From assembly GCF_004327355.1 (NCBI RefSeq), contig NZ_QJUM01000036.1, forward strand, positions 1 to 56,281: a stretch of DNA of 56,281 bases. Reading direction: 5' to 3'. The stretch comes from Phytopseudomonas dryadis. GTDB taxonomy: Bacteria > Pseudomonadota > Gammaproteobacteria > Pseudomonadales > Pseudomonadaceae. Position numbers and translations under genes: made by a program. This document shows positions 41,400 to 52,208 of this stretch, piece after piece; position 1 is the stretch's first letter, and each line of letters begins with the position of its first letter. Below the pieces are notes generated by a model. The model did no database searches, was not told the origin of the DNA, and saw only the letters and a program-made list of their open reading frames with translations.

Positions 41400-42017
41400 A
41401 TGAAACGCGTTACCCTGCTGCTGCTCGCCACCGCCCTGGCCGCCTGCCAGAGCCAGAACCCCTATACCGCCAGTTCGTTGCCGTTGCCACCGGCCCCTGC
41501 GGCAGCGGCCGACCACCTCGACCTCAGCGCCTACCCCGCGCCGTCCAGGGACTATGGCGCCTACCGCAGCTGGAGCTGGCAACGGCAGCCGGCCGGCAGC
41601 GCCTGGGCCAGTTCCGAGCTGGTACAGGAAGCGCTGACCAACGCCCTCGACCAGCGCGGCCTGCGCCCCGCGCAGAACAGCGCGGCAACCGACCTCAAGG
41701 TCAGCGCCGACACCCGCCTGGAACGCCGCGTACGCCAGGTGGCCGACCGCTACGATCCCTACTACGGCGGCTATGGCGGTGCCTACGGCCACCGCGGCTA
41801 CTACGGCAGCGGGGTCGGCCTGGGCGCCCGGGTGCCGTTGACCCGCACCTATGAAGAAGAGGTGGTGGTGGTGCGTATCGACCTGATCGACGCCCGCGAC
41901 GGCCAGCCGGTGTGGAGCGGCCACGCCGAAATGCGCAGCAGCGGCAGCCAGTCGGAACGCGCCGACGCCCTGCGCAAGGCCGTACAGAACGCCCTGAGCA
42001 ACTATCCGCCGGCCTGA
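41400..42017 (+). CDS. DUF4136-like lipoprotein (first of two)
   Basis: A 205-residue protein with signal sequence and lipobox LAAC at residues 13-16. The mature part has the DYGAYRSWSWQ segment of DUF4136 proteins, EALTNALDQRGLRPA, and a glycine/tyrosine-rich stretch (YDPYYGGYGGAYGHRGYYGSG). It closes with VVVRIDLIDARDGQPVWSG. Likely outer-membrane anchored; function unknown. AGGAG (41390-41394) precedes the ATG. It shares about a third of its residues with the next gene, a tandem paralogue. Confidence 0.8.
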   Translation: MKRVTLLLLATALAACQSQNPYTASSLPLPPAPAAAADHLDLSAYPAPSRDYGAYRSWSWQRQPAGSAWASSELVQEALTNALDQRGLRPAQNSAATDLKVSADTRLERRVRQVADRYDPYYGGYGGAYGHRGYYGSGVGLGARVPLTRTYEEEVVVVRIDLIDARDGQPVWSGHAEMRSSGSQSERADALRKAVQNALSNYPPA

Positions 42018-42062
42018 CCACGCCCACTACCCCGGCCTGCCACCGAATCCAGGAGAACCACC

Positions 42063-42623
42063 ATGCGCCTTCCTCTGCTGCTGATCCCCTTGCTGCTGGT
42101 GCTCAGCGCCTGCCAGAGCATCCAGGTGAACCGCGATTTCGACGCCAACCGCGACTTCGCCGCCTACCGTACCTGGAGCTGGAAAGAACCGGCCATGCAG
42201 TACAAACCCGACGATCCGCGCATCAGAAGCGACCTGACCGAACAACGCATGCGCACCGCCGTGGCGCAACAGCTCGACCAGCGCGGCCTGCGTCCCGCCG
42301 CAGCCGGCGCCAGGGGCGACCTCGGCGTGCAGGTATGGCTGGTGGTCGACGAGCGCCAGCAGCAGATCAGCACCGGCTACGGCGGAGGCTGGGGTGGCTA
42401 CTGGGGCAATTACTGGGGCGGCCCGGTCTACAACGAAACGCGCACCATCGATTACAAGGTGTCGACCGTGCAGATCGACCTGTTCGACGGCCGGGACGGC
42501 AAACTGGTCTGGCGCGGCAGCGCCGAAGAGGCGAGGCGTAGCGACCTGTCCACCCCGGCCGCACGGGAAGCGGCGATCCGCGAAACGGTCGGCAAGGTGC
42601 TCGGCCAGTACCCACCGCACTGA
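42063..42623 (+). CDS. DUF4136-like lipoprotein (second of two)
   Basis: A 186-residue paralogue of the preceding gene: lipobox LSAC, then DFAAYRTWSWKEP, AVAQQLDQRGLRPA, a Gly/Tyr/Trp loop (YGGGWGGYWGNYWGG), and VQIDLFDGRDGKLVWRGSAEE. AGGAG lies 6-7 nt before the ATG. The 45-bp gap and shared layout point to duplication and cotranscription. Function unknown; envelope-localised. Confidence 0.8.
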   Translation: MRLPLLLIPLLLVLSACQSIQVNRDFDANRDFAAYRTWSWKEPAMQYKPDDPRIRSDLTEQRMRTAVAQQLDQRGLRPAAAGARGDLGVQVWLVVDERQQQISTGYGGGWGGYWGNYWGGPVYNETRTIDYKVSTVQIDLFDGRDGKLVWRGSAEEARRSDLSTPAAREAAIRETVGKVLGQYPPH

Positions 42624-42629
42624 CACGCG

Positions 42630-43312
42630 GGGAGCACGCTGCCCAAGACCAAACCGGGCGACCGAAGCCCATCGCGCCGGTCGCCGCCCCTGCCCGGGCG
42701 CTGGCTTGCCACGCTCCCGTGGGAGCCGCGACCCTGCGGCGAATAGCGGCCACGATGCGGATTCTGTGGGATGGCTGCAATCGCATCGCGCCGAGGTCGA
42801 CGCTCCTACACGGCCGCTGGCTTGCCACGAACCTGTGGGAGCCGCGACCCTGCGGCGAATAGCGGCCACGATGCGGATTCTGTGGGATGGCTGCAATCGC
42901 ATCGCGCCGAGGTCGACGCTCCTACACGGCCGCTGGCTTGCCACAAACCTGTGGGAGCCGCGACCCCGCGGCGAATAGCGGCCACGCCGCGGATTCTGCG
43001 CGATGGCCGCAATCGCATCGCGCCGAGGGCGACGCTCCTACCCGAGCCGTGGCTTGCCACGAACCTGTGGGAGCCGCGACCCCGCGGCGAATAGCGGCCA
43101 CGATGCGGATCGGCGAAATGGCCACCATCGCATCGCGCCGAGGGCGACGCTCCTACACGGCCGCTGGCTTGCCACGATCCCGTAGGAGCCGCGACCCCGC
43201 GGCGAATAGCGGCCACGCCGCGGATTCTGCGGGATGGCCGCAATCGCATCGCGCCGAGGTCGGCGCTCCTACCCGTACGCGGGCTTGTCAGGCCGCCTGC
43301 GAAAGACCCTCG
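42630..43312. repeat. tandem array of 115-116-bp units (five copies plus a degenerate edge)
   Basis: GCGAATAGCGGCCACG recurs at 42739, 42855, 42971, 43087 and 43202, a period of 116, 116, 116 and 115 bp. Each unit also has CGCATCGCGCCGAGG, GACGCTCCTAC and GGCTTGCCACGA...GTGGGAGCC. The part GGGAGCCGCGACCCTGCGGCGA is the Pseudomonas-type GGAGCCGCGAC palindromic repeat. The 42640-42738 edge is a diverged copy. There is no gene; the overlapping frames simply repeat. Confidence 0.85.
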
Positions 43313-43313
43313 C

Positions 43314-44207
43314 TCAACCGCGCCCGAAACGGTAGAACAGGTTCGGCTCGCTGACGATATACAGGTTGCCCTGATCATCGAAGGTCATGCCTTCGCCCTG
43401 CGGCACGCCGTCCGCCAGGTCGGCGAAACCGCGACTCAGGTTACGCATGGCGACCAGCTCGCCGCTGTCGCCATCGAGCTCCATGAGCCGCTGCGACTCG
43501 TCGCTGAGCAGCACCAGGTGGCCGGTCTTTTCGTCGAAATGCACGGACGACAGATCGCTGGCGAACACCGAATCGCGGATCCAGTCGTCATGGTCGATGA
43601 TCTCCAGACCGAAACGGCCCTGCACGCTGGCCTTCAGCCCGCGGATCTCGTAGAGCTTCATCGGTGAATGCTCCTTGACCACGAACAAGCGGTCGCGGGC
43701 GCGATCGTAGCCGACCCCTTCGAAGCCCTGATTGCCCTCGCGCTGGATACCCAGCGTCAATGCGCGGTAGTCCTCGCGAAACAGCGCGCCCGAGGCTGCG
43801 GGCACCGGCACCACGACCAGCGCATGGGTACGCTCCTCGGCCAGCACCAGCAAGCCATCACCCAGGTAGGTGACACCCTCGACGTCGCCGAAACCGCTCA
43901 GTGGGTAGCGCGCCAGCACCTCGCCCTCCTTGCTCATGGCCAGCAGCTCTTCGGGGTTGTTGAGCACGGCCCAGAGTTGGTCGCGCTGCTCGTCGTAGCT
44001 CAGCCCGGACAGGTTGGCGTCGACACCGACCACCGCCTTGGCGTCGATCTGCACCCGGTAGCCGGGCAGCAACAGGCTGTCCGGCGCCCACCCGGTCTCG
44101 GTGGGCGCGGTCAGCCAGTGGTACAGGCGGTCATCCAGATGCAGGGCGCGCACCTGATAACCCGTGACCAGCATGATCAGCAACAGCACCCAGACCCATG
44201 GGCGCAT
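43314..44207 (-). CDS. membrane-anchored SdiA-regulated/YjiK-like beta-propeller protein
   Basis: A 297-residue protein from the start chosen here. An N-terminal hydrophobic segment (VWVLLLIMLVTGYQV) serves as anchor or signal. It is followed by a blade-repeat sequence: ANLSGLSYDEQRDQLWAVLNNPEELLAM, FGDVEGVTYLGDGLLVLAEER, NQGFEGVGYDRARDRLFVVKEHSPMKLYEI and GMTFDDQGNLYIVSEPNLFYRF. This pattern matches the SdiA-regulated (YjiK) family, whose members resemble phytase-like propellers; function unknown. No strong ribosome site is found at 44207; a longer start at 44261 is possible. Confidence 0.75.
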   Translation of the reverse strand: MRPWVWVLLLIMLVTGYQVRALHLDDRLYHWLTAPTETGWAPDSLLLPGYRVQIDAKAVVGVDANLSGLSYDEQRDQLWAVLNNPEELLAMSKEGEVLARYPLSGFGDVEGVTYLGDGLLVLAEERTHALVVVPVPAASGALFREDYRALTLGIQREGNQGFEGVGYDRARDRLFVVKEHSPMKLYEIRGLKASVQGRFGLEIIDHDDWIRDSVFASDLSSVHFDEKTGHLVLLSDESQRLMELDGDSGELVAMRNLSRGFADLADGVPQGEGMTFDDQGNLYIVSEPNLFYRFGRG

Positions 44208-44615
44208 GGCAGGCAGGCAGGCGGGCGAGCGTCTCCTTGGCAGCAGATGGCATAACGGCATTCTCGGGCTTTACGGGAAGGCAAACAGTCTGCCTGGCGA
44301 ATATTGCACTTCATCGCGACGATGGCCCCGTCAAGGGAGCGGCTTTCAGAGGGGACGAATCGGGCGAAGTTCCCCAACGCCCCCAATTACGGGTACTTGC
44401 CCCCGCGCGACTCGGCTACACTGGCGCGCCGCCTGGCCAGCCGGCCCTCGCCCAGCCGCGTCGAAAGCGGATACCCCGTGGGCGGACACGCGGATGGATA
44501 GGATTTCACCGCACCGTTGTCATAGCCTTTATCGTTCCTGCCATTCGTAGACGAATGCCCGTCACCCAGCCCGAATCCACTCATGGAGAGTTGGCTCGAA
44601 CTGAAGGAGAATCCC

Positions 44616-46874
44616 TTGGCCTCGAGCGAAGCCCTTACATCGCTGAATCACGCGATCGACAACTGCGCCAAAGAGGCCATCCATACCCCCGGCAGCATCC
44701 AGCCGCAGGGTTTCCTCATGGTATTCGACGAGCCGAGCCTGCGGCTCCTCCAGGTCAGCGAGAACGTCAACACCTGGCTCGAGCTGCCAGCCGATGCCTG
44801 GCTCGGCCAGCACCTCGAAGCCTTGCTCGAGGACGGCGACCTGCTGGCCAGGCGCCTGGACCAGTTGTCCCACGAAGAGACCACGCCGTTCCACATCGGC
44901 GACGTGCGCTTTCGCCGCGGCAGCCGGGCCGGGCAAACGATCGCCATGATGGTGCACCGCCACGACGGCGTGCTGATCGCCGAGTTCGAGCCGGCCAGCA
45001 ACGTGATCGCCGCCTACAGCAACCTCTACCCGCTGGTGCGCACCTTCATCGGCCAGTTGCAGGATGCCGAGAGCGTCGATGAACTGTGTCGCCTGTCTGT
45101 GGACGAGGTCAAACGCATCACCGGCTTCGGTCGGGTCAAGGCCTACAGCTTCGATGGCGAAGGCAATGGCCTGGTCCTCGCCGAGCGTACCGACCCCGGC
45201 TACCCGAGCTACCTGGGCCTGAGTTTCCCGGCCTCCGACATCCCCGCTCAGGCCCGCGCCCTGTACGTGGCCAACCGCATCCGCGTGATCGAAGACGCCA
45301 ACTACCAGCCTTCGCCGCTCTGCCCCGCGCTCAACCCGAACAGCGGACGGCCGCTGGATCTCAGCTATGCGGCGCTGCGCAGCGTGTCGCCGGTGCACCT
45401 GCAATACATGCGCAACATGCAGACCATGGCCTCGATGTCGATCTCCATCGTCGTGCGCGGCCAGCTCTGGGGGCTGATCTCCTGCCATCACGCCGAGGCC
45501 CGCTCGGTGGGCTTCCAGACCCGCACCGCCTGCGAGCTGCTGGGACGCATGCTGTCGCTGCAGATAGAAGCCAGGCAGGCCCAAGCCCGTACCCAGCGCC
45601 TGCTCGGCCTGCGCCGGCATATCGTGCAGATGCTCTCGGCCATGGCCGACCGCGACAGCGTCAGCGAAGGCCTGCTGGCCCTGCCGCAGACCTTCATCGA
45701 TTTCACCCGGGCCAGCGGCGCGGCAATCATCTCCGCCGCGCGCTGCGACCTGCTCGGGCAGACCCCGCCCCAGCAGGAAGTCGACGCCCTGGTGCAATGG
45801 CTGGCCAGACGACAGAGCGACGAGGTGTTCGTCACCGACAACGTCGGCCGCGACATCCCCGAACTGCCGGCACTGGCCCGGCATGTGGCCGGCGTGCTGG
45901 CCGTGGCGATTTCCGAACTGCACTCGCACTACCTGATCTGGTTCAAACCCGAGCAGACGCGCATCGTCAACTGGGCCGGCAAACCGGAAAAATCGATCAG
46001 CGCCAGCGGGACGCTCAATCCGCGCAACAGCTTCGAACGCTGGCAGGAAAACATCGGCGGTTTCTCCACGCCCTGGGACGCCGAGGAACCGGAAAGCGCC
46101 CTGGAACTGCGCAACGCGGTACTCGGCATCGTGCTGCGCAAGGCCGAGGAAATGGCGCAACTGGCCGGCGAACTGAAAAAGACCAACAAGGAGCTCGAGG
46201 CCTTTTCCTACAGCGTGTCCCACGACTTGCGCGCCCCGTTGCGGCACATCGCCGGCTACGCCGAGCTGCTCGGCGACTTCGAAGGCAGCAAGCTGTCGGA
46301 ACGCGGCCTGCGCTTTCTCGACCATATCGGCGAGTCGGCACGCTTCGCCGGCACGCTGGTGGACAACCTGCTGAGCTTCTCGCAGATGGGCCGCTCGGCG
46401 CTGCGCCTGTCCGACGTCAACCTGCAGGCGCTGGTCGAGGCGATCCAGCGCGAGATGAAGCCGGATTACGAGGGGCGCAACCTGCAGTGGCACATCCAGG
46501 CGCTGCCGGCGATCATCGCCGACGCGGCCTTCATCCACCTGGCCCTGCGTAACCTGCTGTCCAATGCCATCAAGTACAGCCGCGGGCGCGATCCGGCGAT
46601 CATCGTCGTCGGCGCCTACGAGCGCGATGACGAAGTGGTGGTGTTCGTCCGCGACAACGGCGTCGGCTTCGACATGGAATACGCCGGCAAGCTGTTCGGC
46701 GTGTTCCAGCGCCTGCACCGCATGGAAGAGTTCGAGGGCACCGGCATCGGTCTGGCCAGTGTGCGGCGTATAATCGAGCGCCATGACGGCCGCGTCTGGG
46801 CCGAAGGCGCACTCGACGAAGGCGCCACCTTCTACTTCTCCCTGCCCAAACGCCATCACCCCGCTGTCTCTTGA
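44616..46874 (+). CDS. bphP: bacteriophytochrome histidine kinase
   Basis: A 752-residue photoreceptor kinase with PAS-GAF-PHY-HisKA-HATPase layout. The chromophore-binding Cys lies in DNCAKEAIHTPGSIQPQG (Cys17 here). The GAF domain has FPASDIP and SVSPVHLQYMRNM, the conserved biliverdin pocket. The PHY region contains WAGKPEK. The H-box is SVSHDLRAPLRHI; N- and G-boxes are NLLSNAIKYS, DNGVGFDM and GTGIGLASV. A TTG start at 44616 is preferred because AAGGAG lies 6 nt upstream; the ATG at 44583 has no ribosome site and would give 763 residues. The usual partner heme oxygenase bphO is not next to it. It is followed by an Rcp-type receiver 19 nt away. Confidence 0.85.
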   Translation: MASSEALTSLNHAIDNCAKEAIHTPGSIQPQGFLMVFDEPSLRLLQVSENVNTWLELPADAWLGQHLEALLEDGDLLARRLDQLSHEETTPFHIGDVRFRRGSRAGQTIAMMVHRHDGVLIAEFEPASNVIAAYSNLYPLVRTFIGQLQDAESVDELCRLSVDEVKRITGFGRVKAYSFDGEGNGLVLAERTDPGYPSYLGLSFPASDIPAQARALYVANRIRVIEDANYQPSPLCPALNPNSGRPLDLSYAALRSVSPVHLQYMRNMQTMASMSISIVVRGQLWGLISCHHAEARSVGFQTRTACELLGRMLSLQIEARQAQARTQRLLGLRRHIVQMLSAMADRDSVSEGLLALPQTFIDFTRASGAAIISAARCDLLGQTPPQQEVDALVQWLARRQSDEVFVTDNVGRDIPELPALARHVAGVLAVAISELHSHYLIWFKPEQTRIVNWAGKPEKSISASGTLNPRNSFERWQENIGGFSTPWDAEEPESALELRNAVLGIVLRKAEEMAQLAGELKKTNKELEAFSYSVSHDLRAPLRHIAGYAELLGDFEGSKLSERGLRFLDHIGESARFAGTLVDNLLSFSQMGRSALRLSDVNLQALVEAIQREMKPDYEGRNLQWHIQALPAIIADAAFIHLALRNLLSNAIKYSRGRDPAIIVVGAYERDDEVVVFVRDNGVGFDMEYAGKLFGVFQRLHRMEEFEGTGIGLASVRRIIERHDGRVWAEGALDEGATFYFSLPKRHHPAVS

Positions 46875-46893
46875 ACCCGGGACGAGGACATAC

Positions 46894-47367
46894 ATGCTCA
46901 AACCCATTTTGCTGATCGAAGACAATCCCCACGACCTGGAACTGACCCTGATCGCCCTCGAACGCAGCCAACTGGCCAACGACGTCATCGTCCTGCGCGA
47001 CGGTGCCGAAGCCCTCGACTACCTGTTCCGCCGCGGCAACCACGCCGAGCGCCTGGAAGGCAATCCGACGGTCATGTTGCTCGATCTCAAGCTGCCCAAG
47101 GTGGACGGGCTCGAAGTGCTCAAGATCGTGCGCGAATCGGAGCAGCTGCGCAGCATCCCCATCGTCATGCTGACCTCCTCGCGGGAAGGGCCGGATCTGC
47201 AAAGCGCCTACGAACTGGGGGTGAACGCTTACGTGGTCAAACCAGTCGAATTCAAGGAATTCGTATCGGCCATTTCCGATCTCGGCATATTCTGGGCCTT
47301 GCTCAACGAGCCGCCACCCGGCTCCCTGCGCCTGCAACGGCGCCCTATCGCCCCTGATTCCCACTGA
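46894..47367 (+). CDS. Rcp1-like single-domain response regulator
   Basis: A 157-residue CheY-like receiver with no output domain. IEDNPHDLELTLIALE holds the acidic pair; the phosphoacceptor Asp is in VMLLDLKLPKVDG; Thr/Ser in VMLTSSREGPDL and Lys in VVKPVEF complete the site. This is the standard phytochrome partner type. GAGGA precedes the ATG at 46894. It is predicted to be phosphorylated by BphP and to pass phosphate on or bind a downstream target. Confidence 0.88.
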   Translation: MLKPILLIEDNPHDLELTLIALERSQLANDVIVLRDGAEALDYLFRRGNHAERLEGNPTVMLLDLKLPKVDGLEVLKIVRESEQLRSIPIVMLTSSREGPDLQSAYELGVNAYVVKPVEFKEFVSAISDLGIFWALLNEPPPGSLRLQRRPIAPDSH

Positions 47368-47437
47368 AACACGGGTATTTCATGGTTTCATCCGCACCTG
47401 CGCGGCGGAACCCGACAGTGACCGACGACAGCCACTT

Positions 47438-49846
47438 ATGCCGCCAAAGCCGTTGAAAATTCTCCTCATCGAAGACAGTCCCCACGACGCGGAACTGGCC
47501 CTGCTGACGCTCGAGCGCAGCGGCCTGAACGTCCACGCCACCCTGGTGCAGCACCACCAGGGCGCCGATGAGGCATTGCTCAACGACAGCTTCGACCTGA
47601 TTCTTTCCGACTACCTGCTGCCCGGCTCCTCCGGCGCCCAGGCGCTGCAGGTGGCCCGGCGCCTGGCGCCGCATACGCCGTTCATCTTCCTGTCCGGCAT
47701 GTTCGGCGAAGAGCATGCCGTGGAAATGATGCGCCTGGGCGCCGTCGACTACGTGCTCAAGCAGAACCTGGCCTTCCTGCCCAAGGCCGTCGAACGCGCC
47801 ATCGCCGAGGTCAACGAGCGCCGTGAACGGCGCCGCGCCGAAGACGCCCTGCAGGAAGTCGAAGTACGCGCCCGCCTGGCCATCGGCGCCGCGCGCATGG
47901 GCATGTGGGATTACGTCCCGGCGAGCGACACGCTGATCTGGGACGAACGCTGCCGGGCACTCTACGAACTGGACGCCGATGCCAGCGTCGACATGCGCCT
48001 GTTCCTCGAACACTGTCACCCCGACGACCGCCAGGCGCTCGAACAGCGCGTGCGCGAAGCGCTGTCGCTGGACACCGGCAACGAGTTCCAGGCCGAATAC
48101 CGCCTGCCCCAGCCCAGCGGCCGTGAACGCTGGCTTTCGGCCCGTGGCCGGGCCTTCTTCGAAGACGGCCGGTGCACCCGCTTTCTCGGCGTGCTGCACG
48201 ACATCACCGAACAGAAGCAGGCCAACGAAGCGCTGCGCCGGCTCAACGACATGCTCGGTGAGCGCGTCGAGAAACGCACCCGCGAGCGCGACCGCACCTG
48301 GGAACTGTCCCGCGATCTGCTGGCCGTGCTGCGCTTCGACATGCTGCCCACCGCGCTCAATCCGGCCTGGGAGGAAACCCTGGGCTGGTCGCGCCAGCAA
48401 CTGAGCCTCGGCCCGCTGTGGGAGCTGGTACACCCCGACGACCAGGCCAACACCCTGGGCCAGGTCGAGCAGATCACCAGCAGCAACGTATCGGTGCGCT
48501 TCGTCAACCGTATGCGCCATGCCAACGGCGAATACCACTGGCTGTCCTGGATCCTGGTGGCCGATGACGGCCTGCTGTACGCCGCCGTGCGCGACATCAC
48601 CCACGAGCGCAGCGTGGTCGACGAACTGGCCGCCACCAACCAGCGCCTGCGCGAGCAGATCGAGGAACGCGAACGGGTCGAGGCCACCCTGCAGCAGATG
48701 CAGCGCCTGGAAGCCGTCGGCCAGCTCACCGCCGGGGTCGCCCACGACTTCAACAACCTGCTGACCGTGATCCTGACCAGCACCAGCTTCCTCATTCGCG
48801 ATCTGGAACGGGGCAACCTGGACAAGGCCCGCGGCCGCCTGCAGAACATCAGCGATGCCGGCGAGCGCGGCGCCAAGCTCACCGGCCAGTTGCTGGCCTT
48901 CTCGCGGCGCCAGCGCCTGGCGCCGGAAGCGGTCAACCTCGGCGAGACCGTGCTCGGCATGCTCGAGCTGCTGCAGAGCACCCTGGGCGGCAGCGTGCTG
49001 ATCGAAACCGCCACCGAACCGGGCCTGTGGCATGCGCGGGTCGACCCGACGCAGATCGAACTGATCATCCTCAACCTGGCGATCAATGCCCGCGACGCCA
49101 TGGCGGTGGGCGGCACCCTGCGCCTGAGCACCGCCAACGAGGTCGTCAGCCTGCCACCGCAGCGACCGGAAGAACCCGAACCCGGCGACTACGTGGTGCT
49201 GTCCGTGCAGGACTCCGGTAGCGGCATGAGCGAAACGGTGCTGGCCAAGGCCTTCGAGCCGTTCTTCACCACCAAGGAAATCGGCAAGGGCTCGGGCCTG
49301 GGCCTGGCCCAGGTATTCGGTTTCGCCAAGCAGTCCGGCGGCGGCGCCAGCATCCATACGGAAATGGGCGTCGGCACCACGGTCAAGGTGTTCCTGCCCG
49401 GCCTGCGCAACATCGTCGAACCGGCAGGCGAGTTCCCCCACCTGCCGCCGCCGGCCACCGAAGGCGGGCAACAGCGTCATATCCTGCTGGTGGACGACGA
49501 TGCCCGCGTGCGCGAAGTGACCGCGCTGATGCTCGATGCCCTCGGTTACCAGGTGATCGAAGCCGACAGCGGCAGCGACGCCCTGGCCAAGATCGATGAC
49601 AGCATCGACCTGCTGCTGGCCGACTTCGCCATGCCCGGCATGAATGGCGCCGAGTTGGCCCGCGCCGTACGCCAGCGCCATCCGACGCTGCCAGTGGTCT
49701 TCGTCACCGGCTACGCCGAACTCGGCGGGCTGGATGCCGATGAAGCCTTCATCGTGCAGAAACCCTATCGCGGCGACGAACTGGCGGAGAAGCTGCAACA
49801 CGCCTTCGCCAACAGCGCCAGCCTGCACGAAACGAAAAAAACCTGA
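47438..49846 (+). CDS. REC-PAS-PAS hybrid sensor histidine kinase with C-terminal receiver
   Basis: An 802-residue soluble kinase. Order: receiver (about 8-125, Asp in LILSDYLLPGSSG), PAS/PAC (about 140-265), coiled coil, PAS (about 290-395), HisKA (H-box GVAHDFNNLLT), HATPase (LAINARDAM, DSGSGM, GSGLGLAQV), and a final receiver (Asp in LLLADFAMPGMNG). The AHDFNNLL box places it in the HWE-like/NtrB-like hybrid class common in Pseudomonas. It starts 70 nt after the Rcp gene and is probably in its operon. A receiver at each end suggests a multistep phosphorelay with BphP or the next kinase. Confidence 0.88.
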   Translation: MPPKPLKILLIEDSPHDAELALLTLERSGLNVHATLVQHHQGADEALLNDSFDLILSDYLLPGSSGAQALQVARRLAPHTPFIFLSGMFGEEHAVEMMRLGAVDYVLKQNLAFLPKAVERAIAEVNERRERRRAEDALQEVEVRARLAIGAARMGMWDYVPASDTLIWDERCRALYELDADASVDMRLFLEHCHPDDRQALEQRVREALSLDTGNEFQAEYRLPQPSGRERWLSARGRAFFEDGRCTRFLGVLHDITEQKQANEALRRLNDMLGERVEKRTRERDRTWELSRDLLAVLRFDMLPTALNPAWEETLGWSRQQLSLGPLWELVHPDDQANTLGQVEQITSSNVSVRFVNRMRHANGEYHWLSWILVADDGLLYAAVRDITHERSVVDELAATNQRLREQIEERERVEATLQQMQRLEAVGQLTAGVAHDFNNLLTVILTSTSFLIRDLERGNLDKARGRLQNISDAGERGAKLTGQLLAFSRRQRLAPEAVNLGETVLGMLELLQSTLGGSVLIETATEPGLWHARVDPTQIELIILNLAINARDAMAVGGTLRLSTANEVVSLPPQRPEEPEPGDYVVLSVQDSGSGMSETVLAKAFEPFFTTKEIGKGSGLGLAQVFGFAKQSGGGASIHTEMGVGTTVKVFLPGLRNIVEPAGEFPHLPPPATEGGQQRHILLVDDDARVREVTALMLDALGYQVIEADSGSDALAKIDDSIDLLLADFAMPGMNGAELARAVRQRHPTLPVVFVTGYAELGGLDADEAFIVQKPYRGDELAEKLQHAFANSASLHETKKT

Positions 49847-49963
49847 GCGTACGCAGCCTGGCGGCTCACGCACGCGCGCTGTTTCTCGCCGCTGCCAACA
49901 CCGAGGATGCCCGGCACGCCTGATCCACCGCAGGCGGGGTGAGCGCCGCCGGATACGCGCGAA

Positions 49964-52183
<2,220 letters not shown>

Positions 52184-52208
52184 TGGCCAGTGGCGGCGCT
52201 GCAGCCAT

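Noticed and set aside
44562..46988. 808-codon minus-strand frame antisense to bphP
   Set aside because: Shadow frame; the plus strand has all phytochrome and kinase motifs.
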